DNA from: CAZIKF01 sp964539825 | GTDB taxonomy: Bacteria > Muiribacteriota > UBA6191 | DNA: 64,000 nucleotides | Direction: 5' to 3' | NCBI GenBank assembly: GCA_964539825.1 | Contig: CAZIKF010000010.1 | Span: 60,464-124,463 of the forward strand | Shown here: piece after piece, positions 35,292 through 43,997 of the stretch | Layout of the letters: every line of letters begins with the position of its first letter | Position numbering within the stretch: position 1 is the stretch's first letter | Translations under genes and position numbers: made by a program | Notes under the pieces: model-generated | What the model was told of the DNA's origin: nothing | Database searches by the model: none | The model's input: the letters and a program-made list of their open reading frames with translations, nothing else

Positions 35292-36976
35292 AAATTCGCC
35301 AGATCCATAAGCGCATTATTAACATCAAGCGCTTTCAGGAAATTGCTACGATTTTTGCTAAATATGGATTCACCGACCTGTTAGAAACCCTTCAAGTAGA
35401 TCGAATCCTTGGATTGGCGCGTAAAGTTGGACTTGTGTCCAAAGAATTTGCCCTTTTGCCGCGAGCAGAACGGCTTAAACTGGCAGCCGAGGAACTGGGA
35501 CCCACCTTCATTAAACTTGGACAGATCCTTTCAACTCGTGATGATATTCTCCCAACTGAGTATCTTGAGGAATTACACCAGCTTCAAGACCATGTCACGC
35601 CTGTATCCCGAGATACGATTAAATCCGTAATATGTTCTGAACTCAAGATTGACGAGTTAGAAGAGACTTTTTCCCAATTTGATTCTATACCCCTGGCTAC
35701 CGCGTCTATAGCCCAGGTGCACAAAGCCGAATTAAGAGCCACTGGGGAAAAAGTCATTGTTAAAGTCCAGAGACCAAAAATTCGAATGATGATTGAACAG
35801 GACCTGGATGTCTTGTCCTATGTAGTTTCTCTTCTTCAAGATCATTTCGGTGATCCTAATGACCCCGCTAACTGGAGAGATTTTCTTGAGGAGTTTATTC
35901 GAAATATCTTGCGTGAATTGGACTTCGGACGCGAATTGCGCATGATGATTCGATTTCACGCTATGTTCGAAGATAACGAGAAAATCAGAATACCAGGGGT
36001 CTATCCCGAATGTTCTACGGGTAAAGTTCTTGTTCAGGAATACATTGGTGGAAAAAAGATTGATGGGAGCAAAGCTCTGGATGCTTACGGAGTGGACTCC
36101 TGTGAGGTTGGGGAGAGACTGATCCGTTCCTTTTTTCATCAGGTCTTCAAGGAAGGAGTTTTTCATGCCGATCCACATCCAGGCAACTTGAGAATTCTGC
36201 CAGATGGAGCCATCGTTTTTCTCGACTTTGGAATGGTCGGGCAGTTGGACTCAGGAAACATGATGCACCTCTGTCGAATTTTCTGGGGAGCCGGTCGAGG
36301 GGATTATCCCCTGGTAGCGCGTTCTCTAAATAAGCTTTGCCGGGGAACTATCCTGGGCGTGAGCGACGCAATGGTAATGGAAATCCGCGACCTGGTTCTG
36401 GCATTTCGTTCCAGGCGTCTGGCTGAAATAGATGTGAGTGAATTCACCACTTCCCTGGATGAGATTCTTCGTCGACACCATTTGAGGTTCCCCTCCCAAA
36501 TGTCTATGCTTTTTAAGTCTGTCGTCACCCTGGAACAGGTGTGCAAGAGTCTGCATTCTTCTATAAATCTTATGGATTTTCTGCTTCCGGAGATCAAGTC
36601 TCTCATCGAAAGTCAGTTAGAGGTTAAGAGTCTGGCGGCAGAACTTTCTGATCGATCCTTTTTGCTCTATGATTATCTCTCTGAGCTACCGGATGATCTT
36701 TTTGTCATCATCAAGAATATTCAAAAAGCCCAGCATGATTCCGCGGCGAGTCATAAGCGCTCCGAAATTCATTTCTACATTTTGGAGAAGGTTTTGAACA
36801 GGGCAATTTTGGGAGTTTTGCTAACGGGGGTGCTCATTGGCTCGTCCTTCTTATTGGCCACTACGAAAGACTCGGGAGGGTTTCTCTATTACCTGGGAAT
36901 TTCGGGCTACCTGGTGGCGGGAGCCTTTGCCATGGTCATGATCGTTTCGATCATGAGATCCGGACCAAGGGAGTAG
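35288..36976 (+). CDS. ABC1/UbiB family atypical kinase
   Basis: A 562-residue UbiB-family protein. The family-specific KxGQ motif is in PTFIKLGQILSTRDD (residues 76-79), the Ala-rich nucleotide loop in PLATASIAQVHKAEL, the catalytic loop in HADPHPGNLRI and the metal site in FLDFGMVGQL. Two TM helices end the protein (about 500-555). UbiB proteins support ubiquinone or other isoprenoid-lipid metabolism by ATPase activity. No quinone-synthesis genes are adjacent. Length and layout are typical. Confidence 0.92.
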   Translation: MKIRQIHKRIINIKRFQEIATIFAKYGFTDLLETLQVDRILGLARKVGLVSKEFALLPRAERLKLAAEELGPTFIKLGQILSTRDDILPTEYLEELHQLQDHVTPVSRDTIKSVICSELKIDELEETFSQFDSIPLATASIAQVHKAELRATGEKVIVKVQRPKIRMMIEQDLDVLSYVVSLLQDHFGDPNDPANWRDFLEEFIRNILRELDFGRELRMMIRFHAMFEDNEKIRIPGVYPECSTGKVLVQEYIGGKKIDGSKALDAYGVDSCEVGERLIRSFFHQVFKEGVFHADPHPGNLRILPDGAIVFLDFGMVGQLDSGNMMHLCRIFWGAGRGDYPLVARSLNKLCRGTILGVSDAMVMEIRDLVLAFRSRRLAEIDVSEFTTSLDEILRRHHLRFPSQMSMLFKSVVTLEQVCKSLHSSINLMDFLLPEIKSLIESQLEVKSLAAELSDRSFLLYDYLSELPDDLFVIIKNIQKAQHDSAASHKRSEIHFYILEKVLNRAILGVLLTGVLIGSSFLLATTKDSGGFLYYLGISGYLVAGAFAMVMIVSIMRSGPRE

Positions 36977-37007
36977 GTACTAGCTACCGACTACCGGCGA
37001 GGTTAAA

Positions 37008-37187
37008 TCATTGGATGTGATCTTCTAGACCAAACAATTGCATGAGATCGAAATTAGGACCTCTTAGCAGCATATTGTCCGATACAATGAAAATTTGATC
37101 ATGGACCAGATCACCGGTTTGGAACTCATTTAGGAATTCAGTCCATACATCATCGACAATTTTGAGTTTGGATTCTTGAGTTTCCAT
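37008..37187 (-). CDS. small acidic protein of 59 residues
   Basis: A 59-residue frame, ATG at 37187 and TGA at 37008-37010. The sequence is protein-like and acidic (KIVDDVWTEFLNEF, then DLVHDQIFIVSDNMLL), probably a small folded alpha/beta protein. AGGA lies just upstream of the start, with short spacing. It sits between the convergent end of the UbiB-like gene and the end of the HEAT-like gene. No family recognised. It explains most of the gap 36977-37306. Confidence 0.55.
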   Translation of the reverse strand: METQESKLKIVDDVWTEFLNEFQTGDLVHDQIFIVSDNMLLRGPNFDLMQLFGLEDHIQ

Positions 37188-37306
37188 TGATCCTACTTTG
37201 TTTGAAAGTGTTTGCCCCTGCTACTTCTATCGGCAAATTTTGGTTCTATGGTTAGTTTTTTGTTCAGCTATAGAGGATTATGAATCTGCAACGGGTAAAC
37301 CGCTTA

Positions 37307-38089
37307 CTATTCGGGATAGAGATCTGAAAAGCGATCTTGATGTTTTAACAGCGCGTCTTGAATTTTCATCCACTCTCTCAATCCATAATTGAGGCTGGAT
37401 TCTCTATGGAGTCGAGTAAGAAATGTAGCCACCCGTCGATCTTCTATCTGGGATAGCCTCTCAAGAGCCCAGGAACGCATTTCCCTATGGGGGCTTCGAT
37501 AGGTCAAGATATAAGAAAGTACCAAATCCTTGGAGGGATTTTGAGCCTGCAGACGTTCGCGCGCAAACCTTAGCGGTTTGGTAAATTCCTTGATTCCATC
37601 CAGGATGGTGAGTTCCCCCAGGTCCCCGGAACTTCCAAGGGCTGAATAGAGCTGGATTATCCAGTGAAAGAGTTCGGGAATTTCGTGAGGATTTTCCCTT
37701 TCTAGTAATATCTTGAGATATTCAAGGCGCAACTCCTCATTGGTAGTGTGGAAATGCAGACGAAGGACTCCGATATGAGTCAATCGAGCAGCTTCCGGGG
37801 ACAGGTTTCTACTTCTTAAGCGAGACTCCATAATTGGCAGAGCTCTAATGTGGGGTTGGTGAATAACCCAGTCCAGGCTATGGTAGTAGATTAGGGGGTG
37901 GTCTGAGTTGAGCCCCATTTCGTAGAATCCCGCGCGTTCATCTCCCTTTGCTTTGCGAAGAATTTCCAAAAACTCTTCCAGTCGATTGGAAACCTTGGGT
38001 AGTGTTTGCGCCTGCAAAGAAAAGAGAGCACTCGTACTGAAGGAGAAGAGGAGAGAAATCCAAAAGAGCCTGAAAATAAGGGGGCTCAT
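37307..38089 (-). CDS. secreted HEAT-like protein
   Basis: A 260-residue protein with a signal peptide (about residues 1-28). The mature part is made of helical pairs resembling HEAT repeats (RLEYLKILLERENP; SWALERLSQIEDRRVATFL). No catalytic motif. It lies 12 bp after the cyclic-nucleotide-binding gene on the same strand and is the third gene of an apparent operon with gdhA. Periplasmic scaffold is the most that can be said. Confidence 0.65.
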   Translation of the reverse strand: MSPLIFRLFWISLLFSFSTSALFSLQAQTLPKVSNRLEEFLEILRKAKGDERAGFYEMGLNSDHPLIYYHSLDWVIHQPHIRALPIMESRLRSRNLSPEAARLTHIGVLRLHFHTTNEELRLEYLKILLERENPHEIPELFHWIIQLYSALGSSGDLGELTILDGIKEFTKPLRFARERLQAQNPSKDLVLSYILTYRSPHREMRSWALERLSQIEDRRVATFLTRLHRESSLNYGLREWMKIQDALLKHQDRFSDLYPE

Positions 38090-38101
38090 GAATAGGAAGA
38101 C

Positions 38102-38620
38102 CTAGAAATTCCAGTCGTTAAAAAGGGAATTCTTGAAGCTGGAAAATTCTTTGAACTCCTGCTTTGTATCCATCATGGACTTGTTCATCATCTCAATTCT
38201 CTTAGCCAGAATAATTCCCATATTATGGGAGAGTTTAAACGCCATCAGGTTATTTTCCCCGAGCAGACGATTGTAATCATCGCGGGCGAAGAGGAGCACG
38301 GTTGATTCGCTGAGAGTCGTCGCTGTTGAGGTGCGTAGCCGATGAACCAGCATGGCCATTTCTCCAAGTATCGTTGGAGCTTCAATTTCAGCAATGACCC
38401 GAGGAGGGCGGTTGGGCTTGGCGCGCGTAATCTGGACCTTACCCTGGAAGAAAAAATAAAGTCCCTGGGGTTCATCATCCTTCTTAAACAAAACCTCACC
38501 AGAGCCAAACTTTTCAATGGTTGCGATATCGAGGAACTCATCAAATTCTTCCTTGGAGAAAAACGCGAATAGTGGATTGGAATCGAAATCTTTTGTGAGT
38601 AGCTCTAGAAATGAATCCAT
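38102..38620 (-). CDS. cyclic-nucleotide-binding domain protein
   Basis: A 172-residue protein with one cNMP-binding beta-roll (about residues 15-135). The phosphate-binding cassette is ILGEMAMLVHRLRTSTATT, with the Glu and Arg expected for cyclic nucleotide contact. No helix-turn-helix follows, so it is not a Crp-type transcription factor; the last ~35 residues are helical. It may act as a stand-alone sensor or partner. It lies 14 bp downstream of gdhA, suggesting co-expression. Confidence 0.87.
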   Translation of the reverse strand: MDSFLELLTKDFDSNPLFAFFSKEEFDEFLDIATIEKFGSGEVLFKKDDEPQGLYFFFQGKVQITRAKPNRPPRVIAEIEAPTILGEMAMLVHRLRTSTATTLSESTVLLFARDDYNRLLGENNLMAFKLSHNMGIILAKRIEMMNKSMMDTKQEFKEFSSFKNSLFNDWNF

Positions 38621-38634
38621 GGGTACCTTCTTTC

Positions 38635-39864
38635 TTAAATTCCACTCAAAACAGTTGCTTTACCTACACGTCCGATAGAGACAATAAATGCAGCGGTTCT
38701 CAGGGGCACATTATATTTTTTAGCGACCTTTCGGACGGTTTGATAGGCCTTTCTCATTTTTAACTTCAAACGCATATTGATGTCATCCTCTGACCAGCGA
38801 AATTGTTGAATATTCTGGGTCCATTCGAAGTAGGAAACCGTCACTCCGCCAGCATTTGCGAGGATATCGGGCAAGACCGGAATCCCTCTTTTATCGAGGA
38901 TTTCATCGGCCTCGGGTGTAACTGGTGAATTCGCTGCTTCTACGATGAATCGGGCCTGTATATCAGCGGCGTTATCTTTGTTGATAGCACGTCCAAGCGC
39001 GGCGGGGATTAAGAGGTCACAGGGAAGAGTCAACAACTCTTCATTGCTTATATGATCGTAACCATGTACTTCGCTCAGCAAATGCCCTTCATGAGTAGTA
39101 TTAAGCAGTGTGGGAATATCTAATCCCTCTTCGCAATAAATCCCTCCAGAGACATCACTGATGGCAAGAATTTTAGCGCCAGCCTCAAATAAGATCTTTG
39201 CTGCCCATGATCCCACATTCCCAAAACCCTGGACTATTACCGAAGTATCTTTTAACGAGATCTCATAATCATGGAGAAAATTCTCGGTTACAAACACGAC
39301 TCCTCGGCCGGTAGCTGCCTCTCTTCCTTCAGAACCGTGCAAATCCAGAGGTTTCCCCGTGACCACTGCGGGAGAAAATCCATTGATTTTTGAGTATTCA
39401 TTCATAATCCAGGCCATCACCTGGCTGTTGGTGTTTACATCTGGCGCGGGGATGTCTTTGTAAGGTCCGATACACTCTTCGAGATTGGCTATGAATTTAC
39501 GGGTGACACGCTCCATTTCCCGTTCTGTCATCTGGGTGGGGTCACAGTTCACCCCTCCCTTGGCTCCTCCATAGGGAATATCTAACAGGGCAGTCTTCCA
39601 GGTCATCAGATTTGCAAGGGAGGTACAATGTTCCACATCTACCGTCGGATGGTATCTTAGTCCGCCTTTCATAGGCCCTCGGGCGGGATTGTGCTGAACT
39701 CTATATCCCTTAAAGACCTCTATTACCCCGTTTTCCATTTCGACCGGGATTTGTACAACGATAATTCGATGGGGCTCTGCCATCATCTCCTGGATATGTT
39801 CCCCGAGATCCATTGCGTCCGCGGCTTTATGAAAATAATAGAGAGTTTGATCAAGGACACTCAT
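38635..39864 (-). CDS. gdhA: glutamate dehydrogenase (Glu/Leu/Phe/Val family)
   Basis: A 409-residue dehydrogenase that interconverts glutamate and 2-oxoglutarate + ammonia. Substrate-binding motifs are PMKGGLRYHP and PYGGAKGGVNCDP (catalytic Lys), the nucleotide-binding Rossmann loop is VQGFGNVGSWAAK, and AANSPVTPEAD and LANAGGVTVSYFEW are family markers. Length matches the ~410-420-residue hexameric type. Coenzyme preference is not certain from sequence. It is first in an operon with the cNMP-binding and HEAT-like genes. Confidence 0.93.
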   Translation of the reverse strand: MSVLDQTLYYFHKAADAMDLGEHIQEMMAEPHRIIVVQIPVEMENGVIEVFKGYRVQHNPARGPMKGGLRYHPTVDVEHCTSLANLMTWKTALLDIPYGGAKGGVNCDPTQMTEREMERVTRKFIANLEECIGPYKDIPAPDVNTNSQVMAWIMNEYSKINGFSPAVVTGKPLDLHGSEGREAATGRGVVFVTENFLHDYEISLKDTSVIVQGFGNVGSWAAKILFEAGAKILAISDVSGGIYCEEGLDIPTLLNTTHEGHLLSEVHGYDHISNEELLTLPCDLLIPAALGRAINKDNAADIQARFIVEAANSPVTPEADEILDKRGIPVLPDILANAGGVTVSYFEWTQNIQQFRWSEDDINMRLKLKMRKAYQTVRKVAKKYNVPLRTAAFIVSIGRVGKATVLSGI

Positions 39865-40049
39865 TGGTCAGCCTTTCTTACATTGATTTGTACGGATACA
39901 ACAATAAGGGTTGTTAGGCGCGTCACAAGCAGTATAAACCAAAATTCAAAGCAAGTTTAGCCCACTCGGATTGAGATCGTACATTTCCTCTATTTCGGCT
40001 TGGTATTGGTTGAAGATGACCCGTATAAGGAGGAAAGGAAAAAGACAAA

Positions 40050-40859
40050 TCAGATATATTGGAGAATGTGTTTTTCACTGCGCTTAAAATAATAGAATCC
40101 AAGAATATAAAGGACCAGGGAAATGCCTAACACATAAAGATAAGAAGACCAGTTCCATCCCGGGTCGCCCAGGATTGCATGCCGGTAACATTCAACAAAT
40201 GAAACGAAGGGATTTAGGCGGTAGAGAGACAGGTATTCTCCAGGTACTTGGGAGATTGGATATACAATAGGGGATGAGAAAAACCAGCAGATCATCATGA
40301 TCTGGACCAGTTGGACAATATCCCTGTAGAAGACGGTAATGGGGGTGAGAAAGAAATTGAATCCGCAGGTAAAGAGGATCTTGATGGGTACAATGAGAAA
40401 TAGAAAAGGTAACCCCTGTACATCAAGACCCTTGTATTGCCACACAAATCCAATGAAAAGCACAAGCGCGATTAGTTCTTGGATTACAGCGGATACTGCA
40501 ATGTGCAAAGGAAGGAATCCAAGCGGAAGGCGAATGTGAAGAATGAGATTGCGATATGCAAAAATTATGTTTGAGCATTTGACCAGGGATTCCTGGAACG
40601 CCAACCAGGGAATCATGCCACAAAACAAATAGAGCCCGAAATCAACGTGTGTACCTCCCTCAATGAATCGAATCTTAAGAATTACTGAAAAGAGCAGGAC
40701 ATACATTCCCATTAATACCAGGGGATTTAAAATGGCCCAAAGGAAGCCTAGTGCAGAACCGACGAACCGCTCGAAAAAATCACGATAGACTAGCTTTCTA
40801 AAGAGGTTGGGAAACTTTTTAAGGTCAGGGATGAAAAAAAATTCTAAAATTTTAGCCAT
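40050..40859 (-). CDS. ABC-2 type polysaccharide export permease (Wzm-like)
   Basis: A 269-residue membrane protein with about six TM helices. The N-terminal amphipathic part (KLVYRDFFERFVGSALGFLWAILNP) and the late RLNPFVSFVECYRHAIL are typical of O-antigen/capsule ABC permeases (Wzm, RfbA, KpsM). It would export lipid-linked polysaccharide together with a Wzt-type ATPase, which is not adjacent. I choose ATG 40859; TTG 40877 is also possible. No start codon exists further inside before the first TM. The 5' end overlaps the divergent gene on the other strand. Confidence 0.85.
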   Translation of the reverse strand: MAKILEFFFIPDLKKFPNLFRKLVYRDFFERFVGSALGFLWAILNPLVLMGMYVLLFSVILKIRFIEGGTHVDFGLYLFCGMIPWLAFQESLVKCSNIIFAYRNLILHIRLPLGFLPLHIAVSAVIQELIALVLFIGFVWQYKGLDVQGLPFLFLIVPIKILFTCGFNFFLTPITVFYRDIVQLVQIMMICWFFSSPIVYPISQVPGEYLSLYRLNPFVSFVECYRHAILGDPGWNWSSYLYVLGISLVLYILGFYYFKRSEKHILQYI

Positions 40860-41253
40860 TGATCCAGGTCGATCCAAATGGGGCGGGGCTGTCGTAGATT
40901 CCGCTCGAGAAATCCTAGAGAGGGGAATCTATAGCTTGGAGTCATTGTATCCGACGGTGGAAAGAATGGTAAAGGAGCATTCGATCACGTTGATTGTTTT
41001 AGGAGACGGAACCAACTCCAAACCAGTTTCAGAAAGGCTCTTAAAGTTGGACCTTCCCATACACTGGATTAATGAATCCGGATCTACCGAGGAAGCGAAA
41101 ATTCTCTTTGATTCTTTTTATCCTCCAAGCGGCCTGCGAAAATTGATTCCAAAAGGACTACGCTATCCCAACAGGGATTTTGATGATCTTGCGGCAGTAG
41201 TTTTAGCTAACCGCTATTGGGACACTTCAGGGGATGGCCTTCTTGAGAGCTAG
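40831..41253 (+). CDS. RuvC/YqgF-like RNase H-fold protein
   Basis: A 140-residue protein. ILAIDPGRSKWGGAVVD with the first catalytic-type Asp, LIVLGDGTNS, IHWINESGSTEEA and a final DFDDLAAVVLANRY give the acidic residues of an RNase H-like Holliday-junction-resolvase fold (YqgF/RuvC superfamily). It is probably a pre-16S rRNA-nuclease-like or DNA-junction protein, but distinct from classical YqgF. I choose ATG 40831 with AAGG upstream. The first ~29 bp overlap the divergent permease gene. Confidence 0.75.
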   Translation: MKKNSKILAIDPGRSKWGGAVVDSAREILERGIYSLESLYPTVERMVKEHSITLIVLGDGTNSKPVSERLLKLDLPIHWINESGSTEEAKILFDSFYPPSGLRKLIPKGLRYPNRDFDDLAAVVLANRYWDTSGDGLLES

Positions 41254-41841
41254 CCATAGAGCCTGGGTAGATTCCACCAATCGAGCCAGTGTGTCTGAAA
41301 ATGTCGTCTCCTGTGGCTTTTCTATTCTTTCCAGGAGTCGCTCTATTCGTTCAAGCCTATGCTCAAGAATCGAGTTTCTCTTTTCCTGAGCAAGTAAATA
41401 AGAGTTAACACTCTTAAGCATACGAGGGTTGACTCGAATCATGGATTCGGTCGAGTTTTGCGGCAATGTTTCATTATTGGGGGGCTCTTCAATCGGAGAA
41501 GAGGGGTCATTTGAAGATTGATGAGACTCTGTACCTCTTTGCATGGCAGGGAGTTCCGCGCGGACTTTCTCTTGGATTTCCCCTACTTTAAATCCATCTT
41601 TGATTAAGGTTTTAATCATGACGAAGACATTGATGTCCTGTTCCGAAAACACGAGGCTGTTGTAATACCCTCGCCTGGGCTGAAGGAGGTCCACATAGGA
41701 CTTTAGATAATTTCTGAGAGTCCGTACTGTGATTCCGGTAACTTGAGACACTTCTTGAATTGTGAATTCCCTTTTGCCATTCACTCTCCAATAATTCTTA
41801 TTTTTGATGTCGAACCAGCGCATGGGCATAATCTTGAACAA
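41227..41841 (-). CDS. MerR-like HTH regulator
   Basis: A 204-residue protein. Residues ~25-95 match a MerR-type winged helix: FTIQEVSQVTGITVRTLRNY, the GYYNSLVFSEQDI wing, and IKTLIKDGFKVGEIQEKV. The middle is Ser/Pro/Asn-rich and the C-terminal ~70 residues form a coiled coil (LEHRLERIERLLERIE). No effector-binding Cys cluster is seen. Met5 or Met7 are alternative starts. It overlaps the RuvC-like gene tail to tail by 27 bp. Confidence 0.8.
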   Translation of the reverse strand: MFKIMPMRWFDIKNKNYWRVNGKREFTIQEVSQVTGITVRTLRNYLKSYVDLLQPRRGYYNSLVFSEQDINVFVMIKTLIKDGFKVGEIQEKVRAELPAMQRGTESHQSSNDPSSPIEEPPNNETLPQNSTESMIRVNPRMLKSVNSYLLAQEKRNSILEHRLERIERLLERIEKPQETTFSDTLARLVESTQALWLALKKAIP

Positions 41842-41998
41842 ATCTTGATGTCCAGGGCAAATTCTTGATCGATCAGAATCAAGATTAGACAGAAGTCCAC
41901 CGTATTTTGCCAGATTTGTCCATTATAGGAAAATGTGGACTGTAAAACAAGGGAAGAGGGCCGTTATGCAATAGGGAAAGTGCCGATTCTTCCTGGGG

Positions 41999-43126
41999 AT
42001 GAGAACATTATTTTCGGGGATCAGATTTCCAAGGATTCTTTGCATCTTCGCGATGATTGTTATCCTTGTGTCTCAGCATCAGGCCAGGCCAATTGGACAG
42101 GGTCTGGGGCAACCACAGAATGTGGACTTTCTAAAGAACTGGGATAGTAGTCTGGAGGCACAGGAACAGCATCCCTTCGAGGGCTTTCGGGATCCTTATT
42201 GGAAACCTCCTCCCAAGGAGTTTCAATACCTGGACCCTGTGCAGAGACACAGAAAAAATGCACTAAAGTGGTTTGAGAATAGTGTGGAGTGGGATCTCAT
42301 CTATCTTGATTCTCAGAATCTAGATCAAATCCTTGGATTTAGTAATGGTCCCAGCGGTCCCGTCTCTCCTCTGAGGTTCCAAACCCGTGACTTTGCTGTG
42401 GAAATGACAGCTCGCCTCCCCTTTGGACACTATAACGGCTTTTTGTCAGTTCTTGGCTTCAGCCCGAAAGAAGTTATCAATGGCAATAGATTAGCCGCAG
42501 GCTATTCCCTGGGTTTTGGGAATACTGTGAGCGAAGTAGAGGGTTTGAGTAAGACACAATTCTACCTTACCAGGATTGGCAATGAGAGGATTTTGCACAC
42601 CAAGGATCAAAGCCGCTGGACTTTGCAAGGGGGGTTGAGCCACTTACATATGAAGAGGTTCTCTCGTCTGCGGGGAGAGGATCAACTAGGATTAAACCAG
42701 GCCACGAGCGCGACACCAAATGGAGGCCCCATCCAGGTTGAACAGGGGGAAGAAAACTACGCAAAGGAAGGCCTGGGAGGATTTCTTGGGTTTGAATACC
42801 GATCCATCCTTAATCATTCACTCTCCTGGTCATCGGGGGTCCATTTGCATTTGCTCAGCTCCGAGAGGGAAACCAACTTCCTGAACCAGAAAATAAGCAG
42901 CCAGGGTTTTTTGGAGACAGCCTCCCTGCAGGATAAAAACAGGGAAAGTAACGCTCTTCTAGATCTTCAGTTTCAATTCTATAAAGCTCTGAAAGACTCC
43001 TATCGGTTTGCTTTGGGACTGCGCTATATCGAAGTTCTGGAAGGAAGTTCCCCAAGGCTGAACGGAACCACGAGAGATCGCTTCGCGCTGCGGGGCATCC
43101 AAGCCTCATTCCAGAGGTTTTTTTAG
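41999..43126 (+). CDS. candidate outer-membrane beta-barrel protein
   Basis: A 375-residue protein with a signal peptide (about residues 1-30). From about residue 90 it shows alternating hydrophobic/polar strands with aromatic girdle residues and glycine turns, and it ends in Phe (ASFQRFF), a BAM-recognition-like C-terminus. It fits a 12-14-stranded barrel. No family recognised. Its stop codon lies inside the left arm of the long-hairpin repeat B. Confidence 0.65.
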   Translation: MRTLFSGIRFPRILCIFAMIVILVSQHQARPIGQGLGQPQNVDFLKNWDSSLEAQEQHPFEGFRDPYWKPPPKEFQYLDPVQRHRKNALKWFENSVEWDLIYLDSQNLDQILGFSNGPSGPVSPLRFQTRDFAVEMTARLPFGHYNGFLSVLGFSPKEVINGNRLAAGYSLGFGNTVSEVEGLSKTQFYLTRIGNERILHTKDQSRWTLQGGLSHLHMKRFSRLRGEDQLGLNQATSATPNGGPIQVEQGEENYAKEGLGGFLGFEYRSILNHSLSWSSGVHLHLLSSERETNFLNQKISSQGFLETASLQDKNRESNALLDLQFQFYKALKDSYRFALGLRYIEVLEGSSPRLNGTTRDRFALRGIQASFQRFF

Positions 43127-43289
43127 GCACCGAGTTCTGGTGCTTAGACGGCGCCGGGCCATCCAGAAGCAGCCCCTATCAGCGGCTTACTCGTCAAACG
43201 TAGCTTGGCTACGTCCTCCTCCTAACCCACTAATAGGCACCACTTCTGAATAACCCAGCATCCGCCACACACCAGAACTCGATGCCTAA
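43123..43289. repeat. ~165-bp long-hairpin element, copy B
   Basis: Left arm TTAGGCACCGAGTTCTGGTG pairs with right arm CACCAGAACTCGATGCCTAA; a single mismatch lies in about 20 bp. The core has a hairpin CGTAGC-TTG-GCTACG where copy C has CGATGCATCG, and the block (G)GCACCACTTCTG is shared with copy C (GCGCCACTTCTG), as is GCATCCGCC. It is 167 bp, against 164 for A and 165 for C. T7 and A7 runs flank it. Confidence 0.7.
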
Positions 43290-43439
43290 AAAAAGGGGGA
43301 GAAGAATTTTTCTCTTTTCCTTGCGGAGGAAAATTTCTTCGTCATCTTGCGGCTTGACCGGATGATCCAGGGGTTCCACCGCAAGTACCCATTATGAGTC
43401 TAGAGTTGATAGAATGAGGTCCTTTCCTTTGATTGAGAT
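43127..43439. other. intergenic region after the outer-membrane protein gene
   Basis: Filled by the rest of hairpin element B (to 43289) and a REP-like palindrome (43341-43368). No gene seen. Confidence 0.6.
43341..43368. repeat. REP-like palindrome
   Basis: GTCATC-TTGCGG-CTTGA-CCGGATGATCC. It has the same layout (GTCATC, stem, CTTGA loop, stem, GGATCC) as palindromes at 48841-48870 and 49025-49053. Confidence 0.5.
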
Positions 43440-43997
43440 GTGGCAAATATGAGTGATGAGATCGTGCCTACCTATCTCCCAAAGTTCGTAATTATGGGAA
43501 TAGCGGAAGGTTTTGCAGAAACGTTCAACTACAGTCCTGGAATGGCTCTTGATGAGTTCATCGTACGACTGGGCGGCACACTGGCCTATCCTGATGAGAA
43601 CAGGGACCAGGGTGGACAATTGATCGTTGAGGGGCCTAAAAACTTTAGAATCGTACTACAAAATCATGGGTCGCCCCAGGGTGCTAGTTTTGCGATTGTT
43701 CACCAAATCGGGCATTACTTTTTGCATTCTTTAATGGGGAAAAAGAGGATTACCATAGACCACCCTGGTCAAAACCTTGAAAATTTATATCCAGAGAAAG
43801 AGGAAAAGGATCAGATTGAGGTAGAAGCTCACTGGTTTGCCGTAGCCTTCCAGATGCCGGCAAAGAAGGTAAAGGCTGCCCGTCAAGTAAATCCAGATTT
43901 AGCGGACTTAGCAAAACATTTTCATGTTTCCAGGGAAGCAATGAGAGCCCGCCTGCTAGATCTCGAAATTGCCCCGAAAACATGGAAACCATTTTAA
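43440..43997 (+). CDS. ImmA/IrrE-like protein with altered HExxH
   Basis: A 185-residue protein (from GTG 43440; ATG at 43449 also possible). The metallopeptidase-like core reads VHQIGHYFLH: the HExxH motif has Gln89 in place of the catalytic Glu (His88, His92 kept). The later EVEAHWFAVAFQMP matches the third-ligand helix of ImmA/IrrE proteins. The family cleaves repressors in mobile elements or acts in stress. Without the Glu, this copy may be inactive or only zinc-binding. No HTH domain and no repressor gene are next to it. The MITE follows the stop codon directly. Confidence 0.75.
   Translation: MANMSDEIVPTYLPKFVIMGIAEGFAETFNYSPGMALDEFIVRLGGTLAYPDENRDQGGQLIVEGPKNFRIVLQNHGSPQGASFAIVHQIGHYFLHSLMGKKRITIDHPGQNLENLYPEKEEKDQIEVEAHWFAVAFQMPAKKVKAARQVNPDLADLAKHFHVSREAMRARLLDLEIAPKTWKPF

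Noticed and set aside
37198..37392. 64-codon plus-strand frame
   Set aside because: It overlaps the end of the secreted HEAT-like gene on the other strand and has no ribosome site.
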